Assembly: GCA_036346225.1 (NCBI GenBank)
Contig: JARFIW010001177.1
Coordinates: forward strand, 1,148,501 to 1,212,500
DNA length: 64,000 nucleotides
Origin: Platerodrilus igneus
Lineage: Eukaryota > Arthropoda > Insecta > Coleoptera > Lycidae
Direction: 5' to 3'
Numbering within the stretch: the stretch's first letter is position 1; every line of letters starts with the position of its first letter. A program made the translations under genes and the position numbers. Shown here piece by piece: positions 1 to 9,110 of the stretch. The notes under the pieces were generated by a model. The model was not told the origin of the DNA and ran no database searches. It worked only from the letters and a program-made list of their open reading frames with translations.

Positions 1-313
1 TAGAGTCGACCGGATCAAGCTCACTTTGCCCTAGTAGACTGTCGAAAACACTCCAAGGAGCCAATCGGATCAAGATCACTTCGCCCTAGTAGACTTTGTA
101 GAAATTACTATGTGCACTCGACCCGATCAAGATCACTTTACCCTAGTAGACCTTGTCGAAATATCTTCGGGGAGTCGATCGGATCAAGATCACTTCGTCC
201 TAGTAGAATTTGTAGAAAACATTTCGGGGGTCGATCGGATCAAACCACTTCGCCCTAGTAGACTGTCGAAATCACTTCGGGGAGTCGATCGGATCAAGAT
301 CACTTCGCCCTAG
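1..313. repeat. ~55-57 bp minisatellite, first block
   Basis: Six imperfect head-to-tail copies of a unit with the core GGATCAAGATCACTTCGCCC followed by CTAGTAGACT(T)GT(C)GAAA. The core recurs at about 12, 67, 124, 181, 237 and 291, so the period is 53-57 bp. The same unit resumes at 2055 in the same orientation, which shows that one array was split by an insertion. The short ORF across it is a by-product of the repeat. Confidence 0.9.
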
Positions 314-2054
314 TGTAACAATTTTATTTTAGCAGCAAAGGAACATACTCATTAAACGTACCATGAATATTGAAATACCTTTATTAATTAATATAAAGAT
401 TCAAGTAACAATCAAATTTTTATAGTATTGCTATATCTAGGATTAGTAGTCTATTTGTTTCGGAGTTCGGTGCAAATCCACAAGCCACTAGCGCGCGCGT
501 GAGAGGTTCGAGAACCACACTTATGATCCTCCCACCTTGCAGGAGCGCGGCGAGCGCACTCGTCGATAGTTTAGGGCAGCGTGAAGATGCATTCAAAGAG
601 AATGACGAGTGACCTCTGGGTCGCTTTGATTTGGTGAAGCACTTCCTGAGTAACGGTTAGTACTTAATCCATATATTGCATATTCGTTATCATATTAGCT
701 AATTTAAAATTTATTTAGCGCAAGCAACCATACGTTAGAAAAAGCAACCATACATTAGAAAAAGCAACCATACGTTAGAAAAAGCAAAGATAAATTAGAA
801 AACCGCACGACTACTTTGAAATAAAATTAGACAACGGAGGAGTACGCTGTGAATAAAAGATGCCGTGAACCAATGTAAGAAATCCGCTTCGCTCTTGCAT
901 CTGTAATAAAGCATGGAAAACAAACATATTTAACAGCAGGCCCCGCTCTGCGAAGTTGTTTCCATTGCAACCAAGGACGACAGCCGGTATTTGGGTTCGT
1001 AATAGAATTAAGAATTTCCTCAGTACTTCCTTCTGAAAGTACATTATTTCGTTTTGTTTGTTAAATGTACAAAATTGTTATTCAGTTTACCTGTAATTAA
1101 GCTGGTTTTCCCCAGTATCAAAATTTGATTTCACTTAGTTTTGTAAAGATGTGACTACATATGGCTGCAACGTAAATTAACAGCTGCTATTACGTCACCT
1201 GTTTATTTGAACAATGCCGTCAACAATTGCATAATGGCTAACAGATGTTTAACATTACAGTACTGCCACTTTTGATAAAATTAAAGAATATCTTGGTGAT
1301 TCTATTAACTTCAAACTAATTTTAATTTTGTTAAATTAATGAGAAAATTTTATATATTCATTTGTAAGTGACCTACACAGATCTGGTTGGGTTATAAAGA
1401 AACTTAATATTGTTAGTTACACTGAAGTGTTATATATTTGAGTAAGGATCAGTTGTTAAACCTTACAACAATTTTGCAAGAATATCACATATTTATTTTA
1501 TTTAATTATCATGAAATTTTATTTATTGAAACAAAGAAAATTCTTTCTAGTAAATTAATTATCTACATTTAAAGTTTTTATTCTGATCTGGTTTGATCAG
1601 ACCTGGTAAACAAAACACAGAAAGAGTTAAATTTTATGATTCCATTATGTAAGAAATATTCTCTATGCATTTTAGATATACTTGAGGGACGCAAATAGTG
1701 TTCCCATTTTTTTTAGGTAACCTAACTATATTCTTTCTTACAGGAGCAGTGTCTTATTCTGTTAAGACAAGTTTGTATGTTAGCGAAGGCGATCTTTTTT
1801 TCTTTGGGTCTCCACGTCCGCCCTTAGAAATTTGCTATGCCATTAATATAAATTAATCTGGACTTGGTGGCGCCTGTTTGTTTTAGTTTGAGTGTGACCC
1901 CCCACAGATTTCGACTTACCCCCCCATTGCTCATAGCTCTACCCAAGGAATAGACCCCTAGTTACGTCGGAAGATTTAGTTTTGCAGACACCTAACTTAC
2001 AGTATGGTGTTAATGAAGTAGTAGTGTCAGCCCTAGCAAAAAAAATATGTAGCA
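314..2054. mobile_element. 1.74 kb TG...CA insertion splitting the minisatellite (probable solo LTR)
   Basis: The sequence starts TGTAACAATT and ends TATGTAGCA. It is bounded by CTAG on both sides (310-313 and 2055-2058), a 4-bp target duplication inside the minisatellite unit CCCTAGTAG. TG...CA ends plus a 4-bp duplication are typical of LTR elements. No internal coding region, PBS or second LTR is visible, so a solo LTR fits best. It contains a local 20-bp tandem repeat at 721-800. Family unknown. Confidence 0.6.
721..800. repeat. 20-bp tandem repeat, four copies
   Basis: Four consecutive 20-bp units of the form AAGCAACCATACGTTAGAAA; the last copy is diverged. It lies within the probable solo LTR. 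Confidence 0.85.
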
Positions 2055-2403
2055 CTAGTAGACTGTCGAAAGCACTTTCCGGAGTCGATCGGATCAAGAT
2101 CACTTCGTCCTAGAAGACTGTCGAAATCACTTAGGGGGAGTCGCTTGGATCAAGACCACTTTGCCCTAGTAGACTGTTAAAATCACTTTGAGGAATCGAT
2201 CGAATCAAGGTCACTTTGCCCAAGTAGACTGCGTTAAAATGATTTTAAGGAATTTGTCGGATCAAGACTACTTCGCTCCAGTATACTTTGACGAAACAAT
2301 AACTGGGAGTTGATAGGATCAAGGCCCCTTCGTCCTAGTATACCTCGTTAAAACGACTTGGAGTAGTCTAACATATCTAGATCACTTTGCCCCAGTAAAC
2401 TCT
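2055..2403. repeat. ~55-57 bp minisatellite, second block
   Basis: About six further copies of the unit at 1-313, in the same orientation. They diverge progressively to the right: later copies keep only GGATCAAG, ACTTCG and CAGTA/CTAGTA landmarks. This is the continuation of the interrupted array. Confidence 0.85.
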
Positions 2404-2730
2404 ATAGAGAAAAATAAAAGCTCTGTGCAATATAAATACTGGAAATGAGGCTTATAAATATTTTACAAACATAGCATTTGAAGGGTTTTTTAGCAATGTG
2501 AACAATATTAGTTACCTAGATATAAAAGAGCAACGGATATTATCTACAGTGTTTGAATAATCGATTGTAATAAGCGGTAATTGTAGAAAGCTTCACCAGC
2601 TGTTGTTTAACAACTCAAGTCATGTTTCTGAACGTACAGTGGCCTGTCAAAGTTATTGAAATCAGCTGATCACCTTAGTTTAATTCAAGTGCTACGAATG
2701 TCCTTTTAAATATATTTACAGCTAATTTAG
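2404..2730. other. unassigned AT-rich DNA
   Basis: Lies between the minisatellite and the start of the inverted duplication. I see no coding or repeat structure. Confidence 0.5.
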
Positions 2731-3322
2731 GCAATTTGTAACGTACATTTTTGTAGTTTAACATTTTACGCTGTTTCCCAATTAGTAAATACATCGTTTC
2801 TTTGGGATCGCTGTTTGTATAAAGGAAATACTTCAGAATAATTTAGATATGATTGCGGCATTCACGTTTTGGATGTTCCTCATGTTATTAGCGAAGGAGA
2901 TAATAGTCGACAAGAGTTTATGGTAACAACTAGTTTAGATAAACAGATTAGCAGTGTAGTTCTGATTACATTTGAAGGAAGTATGCTTTATATGTAACGC
3001 GGTTTACGGAACATTGACGGACTTACTTAGTGGTTACGCGTGCTTTACTAATTGTGTTTTTAGTTGAGTTTCTTTTGAAATAAAAGTTGTAGAACTTGCT
3101 TGCTAAACTTGACCGATTCTTTTAGGATTACTGTGTGTGCGATCTAGTTTCGTGGTCCTTTTTATCAGAGTAAGTGCAATAAACTTGTACAGAATTTTTA
3201 AAGGAGCCACTTTAGTCAGGTTTTAAACTCCCTTTTTTTTAACTCATTCCGTATTAATGATACGTTAAATTTACCTTGCATCTAATAATAAGTAAATAAG
3301 ATATGAACGTACATTTTTTTTA

Positions 3323-3801
3323 AAAACGAGATTGTGAGAGTGACCGTGTTTTTAAATGTTTCCCCGTATTCAAACAATGCCTTTACCAACTGAAATTAGC
3401 TTCAGAAGTTGACGAAGATCTTTCTGATGAAGCAGATCCGCAATACGAAAACTTCTTGACGGATGTTTGGATCGGAATTATACTAACTTTAATTGTTCTT
3501 AGTTGCGTGTGTTGCATGTGTTCCTGTCTGTTGTACCATAAATTCCACCCCCGCGAATAGACTGTGAATCTTTGCCAAGCTACACCAGTGCATCCGGCTT
3601 ACCAAGCTATCAGGAGGCTTTTGATCAGTTACAGAAAGTAAAAGAACAATCTGCAGTTGATAGTAGTGTCAAGTTTCAAGGTGATAATGGGATGGAACCA
3701 TGGACACCCACACTCCACCAACTCCAACTGCAAGGCTATCAGTAGCCGAGTTAGTCCAACTCTATAGACACTCTTCCGGTGCTCCTGGTTGTGTAAGTTG
3801 A
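3323..3801 (+). pseudogene. commissureless-like transmembrane protein segment, left copy
   Basis: Comm-family proteins in insects are single-pass membrane proteins that divert Robo receptors to endosomes through an LPSY sorting motif. Here an open stretch reads [15 protein letters not shown] into a Cys-rich membrane segment (about 3464-3540). In another frame it continues with LPSYTSASGLPSYQEA (3572-3619), which has two LPSY motifs as in that family, and then SVAELVQLYRHSS. The change of frame near 3541 is shared with the other copy. An extra one-base loss near 3708 (CCC versus CCCC) occurs only here. No in-frame ATG precedes the membrane segment. It ends at GTAAGT (3793), which could be a splice donor; a poly-T/CAG acceptor lies at 4183. 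The family assignment is from recognition of the motif. Either a pseudogene or a partial gene with unrecognised exons. Confidence 0.6.
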
Positions 3802-4183
3802 ACTATTTCATATTTGTTATTACTTTAAATATCTATCCGTTGGTTTTGCAATATTCTTTGTCGTGTTGATACCTTTTACAATAGACTTGCCTGCTATTAA
3901 AAAAAAAGAAAGAAAAAAAAGTCAATACTACTGAATTACTCATATCTATTATGTCTTACCTGTTTATTTTTGTTAAAATTTTGTCTGATTTATGTTTAAT
4001 TGGTGTGTGAAGAAACGTGTCTGCTACTCCCCAATATTACCTCACTTTGTACTAAAAATTTTTGTACTGCTTTTACCGTTGTTATATTATATAGATTATC
4101 CAAACAGTTTTTTTTACATTTTACAAAGTACTGAATAATTTAGACTTATCATTGCTGCTATGCTTATTATTCTTTTTTTTCAG
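3793..4183 (+). other. possible intron of the commissureless-like segment
   Basis: Begins GTAAGT directly after the LYRHSS...GC codons and ends with a long T run followed by CAG at 4181-4183. The interval is AT-rich and non-coding. If real, the segment is unspliced genomic DNA and not a cDNA copy. The same arrangement exists inverted in the right arm. Confidence 0.4.
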
Positions 4184-4285
4184 GTTTGCTTAACTATTTT
4201 TCTTGCAGGTATTATCACTAACTCCTTACAGCCGCGTACATGGTATGTTGGTCTGTTTTCTACAACCCCCCTAATCTCCGATTGG

Positions 4286-4358
4286 GCCCGGCTAGCTCAG
4301 TCGGTAGAGCATGAGACTCTTAATCTCAGGGTCGTGGGTTCGAGCTCCACGTTGGGCG
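4286..4358 (+). tRNA. complete tRNA-Lys(CTT)-like sequence with encoded CCA tail, fused to retroelement U5
   Basis: This 73-nt cloverleaf folds with a 7-bp acceptor (GCCCGGC/GTTGGGC, one G-T pair), a D arm, an anticodon loop CTCTTAA (anticodon CTT) and a T arm GTGGG/TCCAC. A box (TAGCTCAGTCGG) and B box (GGTTCGAGCTC) are intact. Unlike a normal eukaryotic tRNA gene, CCA follows immediately (4359-4361) with no T-run terminator. The next bases, AAAATTTATGTTACG, are the same bases that follow three other partial tRNA 3' ends nearby. It is therefore best read as a copy of a mature primer tRNA joined to LTR minus-strand strong-stop DNA, not an ordinary tRNA gene. Its 5' end abuts the left arm through the six-base overlap GCCCGG. 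Confidence 0.85.
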
Positions 4359-4507
4359 CCAAAAATTTATGTTACGTTAATTCGTGGCAGTCCCTGTTCG
4401 GGCGCCAAAGTTATGCTACGTTAATCGGGGCCGTGCGTAACACAAAGAAAATCAAAGAAATGACCGGGCTCAATCGGAGATTAGGGGGGGGGGTTGTAGA
4501 AAGCGAC
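4359..4507 (-). mobile_element. retroelement U5-PBS module B (two U5 tails, two different lysine PBSs)
   Basis: Read on the minus strand, the order is: a C-rich tract and U5 sequence, a PBS, a second short U5 tail (ACGTAACATAAATTTT), then a second PBS that extends into the whole tRNA at 4286-4358. The first PBS (4390-4407) is the exact complement of the 18-nt end GTCCCTGTTCGGGCGCCA of tRNA-Lys(UUU). The plus-strand end AGATTAGGGGGGGGG/TTGTAGAAAGC also resembles a polypurine tract with an LTR start. The module is repeated at 5084-5245. Confidence 0.65.
4390..4407 (-). other. primer binding site matching tRNA-Lys(UUU)
   Basis: The plus strand reads GTCCCTGTTCGGGCGCCA, the canonical 3' 18 nt of tRNA-Lys(UUU) including CCA. 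It follows a U5-like tail on the minus strand. The corresponding position in module A (5131-5144) has the tRNA-Lys(CUU)-type end CGCGTTGGGCGCCA instead. Confidence 0.75.
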
Positions 4508-4987
4508 TATAATAGTCAAATAGTAAACAAATGGTAGAACTAGCCAAAAGAAAAAGTCACAGGATGGGCTAGCTACAAAATATATGAATAGGAATACGAA
4601 ATGGGCGCCAGTGTTTTCGGACACAAGCTTATCAGAGAAAACACAAGACCAATAAGCCACAGAAAGAATACTTAAGAACAGACATAGTGAGAGAATAAAA
4701 AAGACATAAAAAGATGCAAAGACAATTAAGATTAAGTTTAGGATTAAAATACAATAAACAGAGACAGATGAAAAATTAAGATAAAAAATGTTGTAAGAAA
4801 GAACCAAAAATGTATTAGAATAGGTAATAAGTAGTAGAGAACAGAATAAAACGATTCAGATTTAGATTTGAATGGTAAATAAAGTAATAATGATAGATAG
4901 AAACAAGTAGAAGTACAAAAGAATTAGAATTTTAAAAGAAGCGTATTTACTTTATTTTCTAAAGAGAATGGTTATTTAAAGATAATA
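4508..4987. other. A-rich spacer between PBS modules
   Basis: The plus strand is A/G-rich and non-coding. Read on the minus strand it would be retroelement leader between module A and module B. The minus-strand ORF in it is a hydrophobic translation of T-rich sequence and has no domain. Confidence 0.4.
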
Positions 4988-5083
4988 GCCCCACGTTTAT
5001 CGAGCCCCACGTTTATCGAGCCCCACATTTATCGAGCCCCACGTTTATTGAGCCCCACGTTTATCGAGCCCCACGTTTATCGA
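4988..5083. repeat. 16-bp tandem array derived from a lysine PBS
   Basis: Six copies of GCCCCACGTTTATCGA (starts 4988, 5004, 5020, 5036, 5052 and 5068). They run into a seventh partial copy that becomes GCGCCACGTTGGGCGCCA, a tRNA-Lys(CUU)-type 3' end. On the minus strand the unit is ...ACGTGGGGCTCGATAA, which shares the block AACGTGGGGCTCGA with a lysine PBS. The array appears to have grown from the inner half of the PBS. Confidence 0.8.
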
Positions 5084-5245
5084 GCGCCACGTTGGGCGCC
5101 AAAAATTTATGTTACGTTATTCGTGGCAGCCGCGTTGGGCGCCAAATTTTTGTTACGTTGGCTCGTAGCCGTGCGCAACAAAAAGAAAATTAAAGAAATG
5201 ACCGGGCTCAATCGGAGATTAGGGGGGGTTGTAGAAAGCAGACCA
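5084..5245 (-). mobile_element. retroelement U5-PBS module A
   Basis: Same order as module B. On the minus strand: C tract and U5, ACGTAACAAAAATT, PBS complementary to ...GTTGGGCGCCA (CCA at 5142-5144), the spacer TGCCACGAATAACGTAACAT, and a second PBS (CCA at 5099-5101). Here both PBSs are of tRNA-Lys(CUU) type. It overlaps the inner end of the right arm. Confidence 0.65.
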
Positions 5246-6766
5246 ACATACCATGTACGCGGCTGTAAGGAGTTAGTGATAATACCTGCAAGAAAAATAG
5301 TTAAGCAAACCTGAAAAAAAAAGAATAATAAGCATAGCAGCAATGATAAGTCTAAATTATTCAGTACTTTGTAGAATGTAAAAAAAACTGTTTGGATAAT
5401 CTATATAATATAACAACGGTAAAAGCAGTACAAAAATTTTTAGTACAAAGTGAGGTAATATTGGGGAGTAGAGACACGTTTCCTCACACACCAATTAAAC
5501 ATAAATCAGACAAAATGTTAACAAAAGATAAACAGGTAAGACACAATAGATATGAGTAATTCAGTAGTATTGACTTTTTTTTCTTTCTTTTTTTTTAATA
5601 GCAGGCAAGTCTATTGTAAAAGATATCAACACGACAAAGAATATTGCAAAACCAACGGATAGATATTTAAAGTAATAACAAGTATGAAATAGTTCAACTT
5701 ACACAACCAGGAGCAGCGGAAGAGTGTCTATAGAGTTGGACTAACTCGGCTACTGATAGCCTTGCAGTTGGAGTTGGTGGAGTGTGGGGTGTCCATGGTT
5801 CCATCCCATTATCACCTTGAAACTTGACACTACTATCAACTGCAGATTGTTCTTTTACTTTCTGTAACTGATCGAAAGCCTCCTGATAGCTTGGTAAGCC
5901 GGATGCACTGGTGTAGCTTGGCAAAGATTCACAGTCTATTCGCGGGGGTGGAATTTGTAGTACAACCGACAGGAACACATGCAACACACGCAACTAAGAA
6001 CAATTAAAGTTAGTATAATTCCGATCCAAACATCCGTCAAGAAGTTTTCGTATTGCGGATCTGCTTCAGCAGAAAGAACTTCGTCAACTTCTGAAGCTAA
6101 TTTCAGTTGGTAAAGGCATTGTTTGAATACGGGGAAACATTTTAAAACACGGTCACTCTCACAATCTCGTTTTTAAAAAAAAATGTACGTTCATATCTTA
6201 TTTACTTATTATTAGATGCAAGGTAAATTTAACGTATCATTAATACGGAATGAGTTAAAAAAAAGGGAGTTTAAAACCTGACTAAAGTGGCTCCTTTAAA
6301 AATTCTGTACAAGTTTATTGCACTTACTCTGATAAAAAGGACCACGAAACTAGATCGCACACACAGTAATCCTAAAAGAATCGGTCAAGTTTAGCAAGCA
6401 AGTTCTACAACTTTTATTTCAAAAGAAACTCAACTAAAAACACAATTAGTAAAGCACGCGTAACCACTAAGTAAGTCCGTCAATGTTCCGTAAACCACGT
6501 TACATATAAAGCATACTTCCTTCAAATGTAATCAGAACTACACTGCCAATCTGTTTATCTAAACTAGTTGTTACCATAAACTCTTGTCGACTATTATCTC
6601 CTTCGCTAATAACATGAGGAACATCCAAAACGTGAATGCCGCAATCATATCTAAATTATTCTGAAGTATTTCCTTTATACAAACAGCGATCCCAAAGAAA
6701 CGATGTATTTACTAATTGGGAAACAGCGTAAAATGTTAAACTACAAAAATGCACGTTACAAATTGC
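5202..6766 (-). repeat. right arm of the ~1.56 kb inverted duplication
   Basis: Reverse complement of 2731-4291. It lacks the one-base deletion that breaks the left copy near 3708, so its 3' coding segment is open. It ends on the right at ATTGC (6766), after which unrelated sequence begins. Confidence 0.92.
5694..6183 (-). pseudogene. commissureless-like transmembrane protein segment, right copy
   Basis: Inverted twin of 3323-3801. The membrane segment [15 protein letters not shown] with the Cys-rich continuation is followed, one frame over, by LPSYTSASGLPSYQEA, an EPWTPHTPPTPTARLS proline-rich stretch and SVAELVQLYRHSS. It then ends in GC and GTAAGT. It differs from the left copy by a few substitutions. 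The frame change between the membrane segment and the LPSY segment is present in both copies, so it predates the duplication or marks an exon junction. The N-terminal ectodomain is not recognisable. Function as Robo-sorting protein is known for the family only. Confidence 0.6.
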
Positions 6767-7297
6767 TGGTTTTGCCTTCTCAGTTTTATTTTTACGGATC
6801 AACCTCATGCTGCCTCTATCTAACAGTGTATAAGTCTTGTTTTCTGCGACAAATAAAATAGAACAAATAAAATTCGTACATGCTGACTAACCAAAATCTA
6901 GCAATATTTATTAAGTGTTAATGTAGCCAATGTTACATATGTGCATATTTGTAATAACGTGTTTGCTAATAGCAACTTATCTCTTAAACATAACCTTTGC
7001 CTGAAGTGTATGCAACCAATTTTGCCTTTACTGATTTAGGTGAAAGAAGGCGTTTCCCATGCCGCAATATGCATTTAATGTTTCTAAATTTAAATACAGA
7101 AATGAGTGTAATACGTATATGTAATCGGTATTGAATTTAAGTTTTACGCTCAGAAACTTTGTGTTTCAGCAGCACATATTTGGTATCGTATAAGGACTTT
7201 TAGTTAATGTAGGAATCCGCCACCTTCTCTGTCATATTTTTACAAAACTACACCATGCTGCCTCGCTCTTACCACGTATTAGCTATGTTCGTTAAGA
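6767..7297. other. unassigned AT-rich DNA
   Basis: Follows the right arm. No coding, RNA or repeat structure seen. Confidence 0.4.
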
Positions 7298-7727
7298 CAA
7301 AGTTGTCAATTACTGTTAATGTAAATAACGAATAATTAACTTATTGTATACAGTTGTATAGCGTTTATAAATTTAGTTTGAGTATTTTTTCCTTTGGATG
7401 TTAATAAAATTTCAACATAAAAAAAAGTGTTTGTATTTGCAATTATGAATACTTAAGTTGAAAATGCGTACGTATTTTTCAATTGTTTTTATTCTTGACT
7501 TTAGATGTCAGTTAAAGTGAAAGTAATTATAAGCGGATCCTAAAGAAATAAGTATCAATGGAATGCAGGACGTTTCCTACGTCTGCATTTAAAACAAATG
7601 AAATATAGAACAAATTAGAAACCAAAACACTGGAAATGTTAAAGTTGTCAATTACTGTTAATGTAAATAAGGAATAATCAACTTACTGTAGACCGTTGTA
7701 TAGCGGTTATAAATTTTTGTTCGGCTA
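7298..7727. repeat. pair of ~86 bp direct repeats
   Basis: The segment AAGTTGTCAATTACTGTTAA through TAGCGTTTATAAATTT occurs at about 7299-7385 and again, with a few changes, at about 7641-7727. The spacing is ~342 bp. Confidence 0.7.
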
Positions 7728-7759
7728 TTTTAACGCATATTATATGTTTGTTTATGTTT

Positions 7760-8800
7760 AAAAAATTCCATATAAAATAAAAAATTCAACATAAAATAAA
7801 AAAAATCAACATAAAATAAAAAATAAATAAATTTAATTGCGCATCGAACCACCGAGGTTGCGTATGGTAGACGGAGCCGTTAGGCCTACGACATCGAACT
7901 GTCTTTTGTAGTACATCCGTTGGTAGTGTACTTGCAGCAGTTGACGTCTCATAAAATATACTGCATTTCCTAAATTATTCACGTAGACGTGAAATTTTCG
8001 GATGTATAATAAACGTCAAATTAAATTTTAAAATCTTTTCTTTAAAAATAGACTGCGTATATTAATGTGTGATACTATTCTATAATCACAATTAATTATT
8101 AATACTATAAAGAGATGTGTTAGGTAAATTATAAGCTTTAATTTTAGGAATTTGTAAATTAAGTGTGTCAAGAGAGATTTAGATAGTTAGTACTCGTACT
8201 TCTACGCATTGGGTCTTTAACATGGTTTTGACATTACTCGAATAAAATACACAAATTGCAATAAAAGCTTTAAAGAAAACTATATTACCTGCGCGCAAAT
8301 GGTCAATAAAGTGAATTTATGATAGATGTAATGTTTTTTAGTACATATTAGAAATTTGTTAAGGATCGTATACCAATTTTGGAAACCAACTCGATAGTCC
8401 TGTTCCCTCGCATTAACCTGTTGTTGGCTCGGTGGCTCTGCGCGTTCGGGTTTTTAGATCCTAAAATATTAAACGATTTGTAGTTTTTATACACATATAC
8501 GTTTCTGCAAGTTGGACAAAATCAGAAAATAAAGCGTTGCAAATGGTTTTTGAGTAAAATAACTTACAATTTAGAGATTGTAGACTGCACTGAAGCATAT
8601 GAAAAAAATGTGCTGGTTTATTTTATGCGTATTGTTAAATAAATGATATTGCCTGTTTAAAAAAGTAACAAAATAAAAAAAATATAGAATTTTACCGGGC
8701 ATCAAACACCTAAGTTATGAGTGATAGCCAGAGATGTGAGCCTTGCGATATCGAGGTGATGTTTATTGAAATGGCGTTGGTTGTATACTTGCCTTGCAAA
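7760..8800 (-). repeat. tRNA-like (SINE-like) heads in a diverged ~850 bp repeat
   Basis: On the minus strand, TAGGCCTAACGG (7877-7888, A-box-like) and GGTTCGATGCGC (7839-7850, B-box-like) are spaced as in tRNA-derived SINE heads. They are followed by an A/T-rich tail with three AACATAAAATAAAA-like units. A weaker copy occurs at about 8690-8770. Flanking similarities (for example AATTTTAGGAATTTG near 8145 and 9003) suggest an older duplication of ~850 bp. Confidence 0.35.
8340..8560. repeat. older diverged copy of the 490-bp repeat
   Basis: TTTTGGAAACCAACTCGAT, the CCCTCGCA block and the GTTGTTGGCTCGGTGGCTC block align with 9225-9310 and 9720-9800, but with many more changes. Confidence 0.6.
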
Positions 8801-9110
8801 ACGCCACATAAGAAACACATTGTTTTAGGAACAAAACACGCTGTATGGTAATCGTTCGGCTATCTCCGTAGGTAAACGTCAAATATAATATATAACTATT
8901 TCTGAGAGCAATAGCGCGTGTATATTAAAAAGCAATGCCTTTGTACAATAATAATCAATTATCTGTACTATTAAGATATATTAGATGATTTGCAAGTTTA
9001 AATTTTAGGAATTTGAAAAAAATATGTAGTCATAGATTTTGAAGGTACATATTCGTTCGTTTACGCCGGCTTTCGTTATCTGTGTTTGACGCTTGTCGAA
9101 TTAATTTTAC

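Larger units (their letters stand above)
2731..4291 (+). repeat. left arm of a ~1.56 kb inverted duplication
   Basis: The reverse complement recurs at 5202-6766 with only scattered substitutions and small indels. The outer limit is where GCAATTTGTAACGT (left) stops matching ACGTTACAAATTGC (right). The inner limit is a six-base GCCCGG, after which the left side becomes a tRNA and the right side continues as retroelement U5-like sequence. The arm carries a commissureless-like segment on the plus strand. Confidence 0.92.

Noticed and set aside
470..540. GAGGTTCGAGAACC near 520 as a tRNA B box
   Set aside because: No matching A box at the right spacing and no cloverleaf.
4286..4358. Ordinary functional nuclear tRNA-Lys gene
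   Set aside because: CCA is encoded, no T-run terminator follows, and U5-like DNA starts directly after CCA as at three other partial tRNA ends nearby. Transcription remains possible because both internal promoter boxes are intact.
4160..4537. 125-aa plus-strand ORF at the arm/tRNA junction as a gene
   Set aside because: It is a translation of the arm end, the tRNA (RLAQSVEHETLNLRVVGSS is the usual translation of a tRNA) and U5 sequence.
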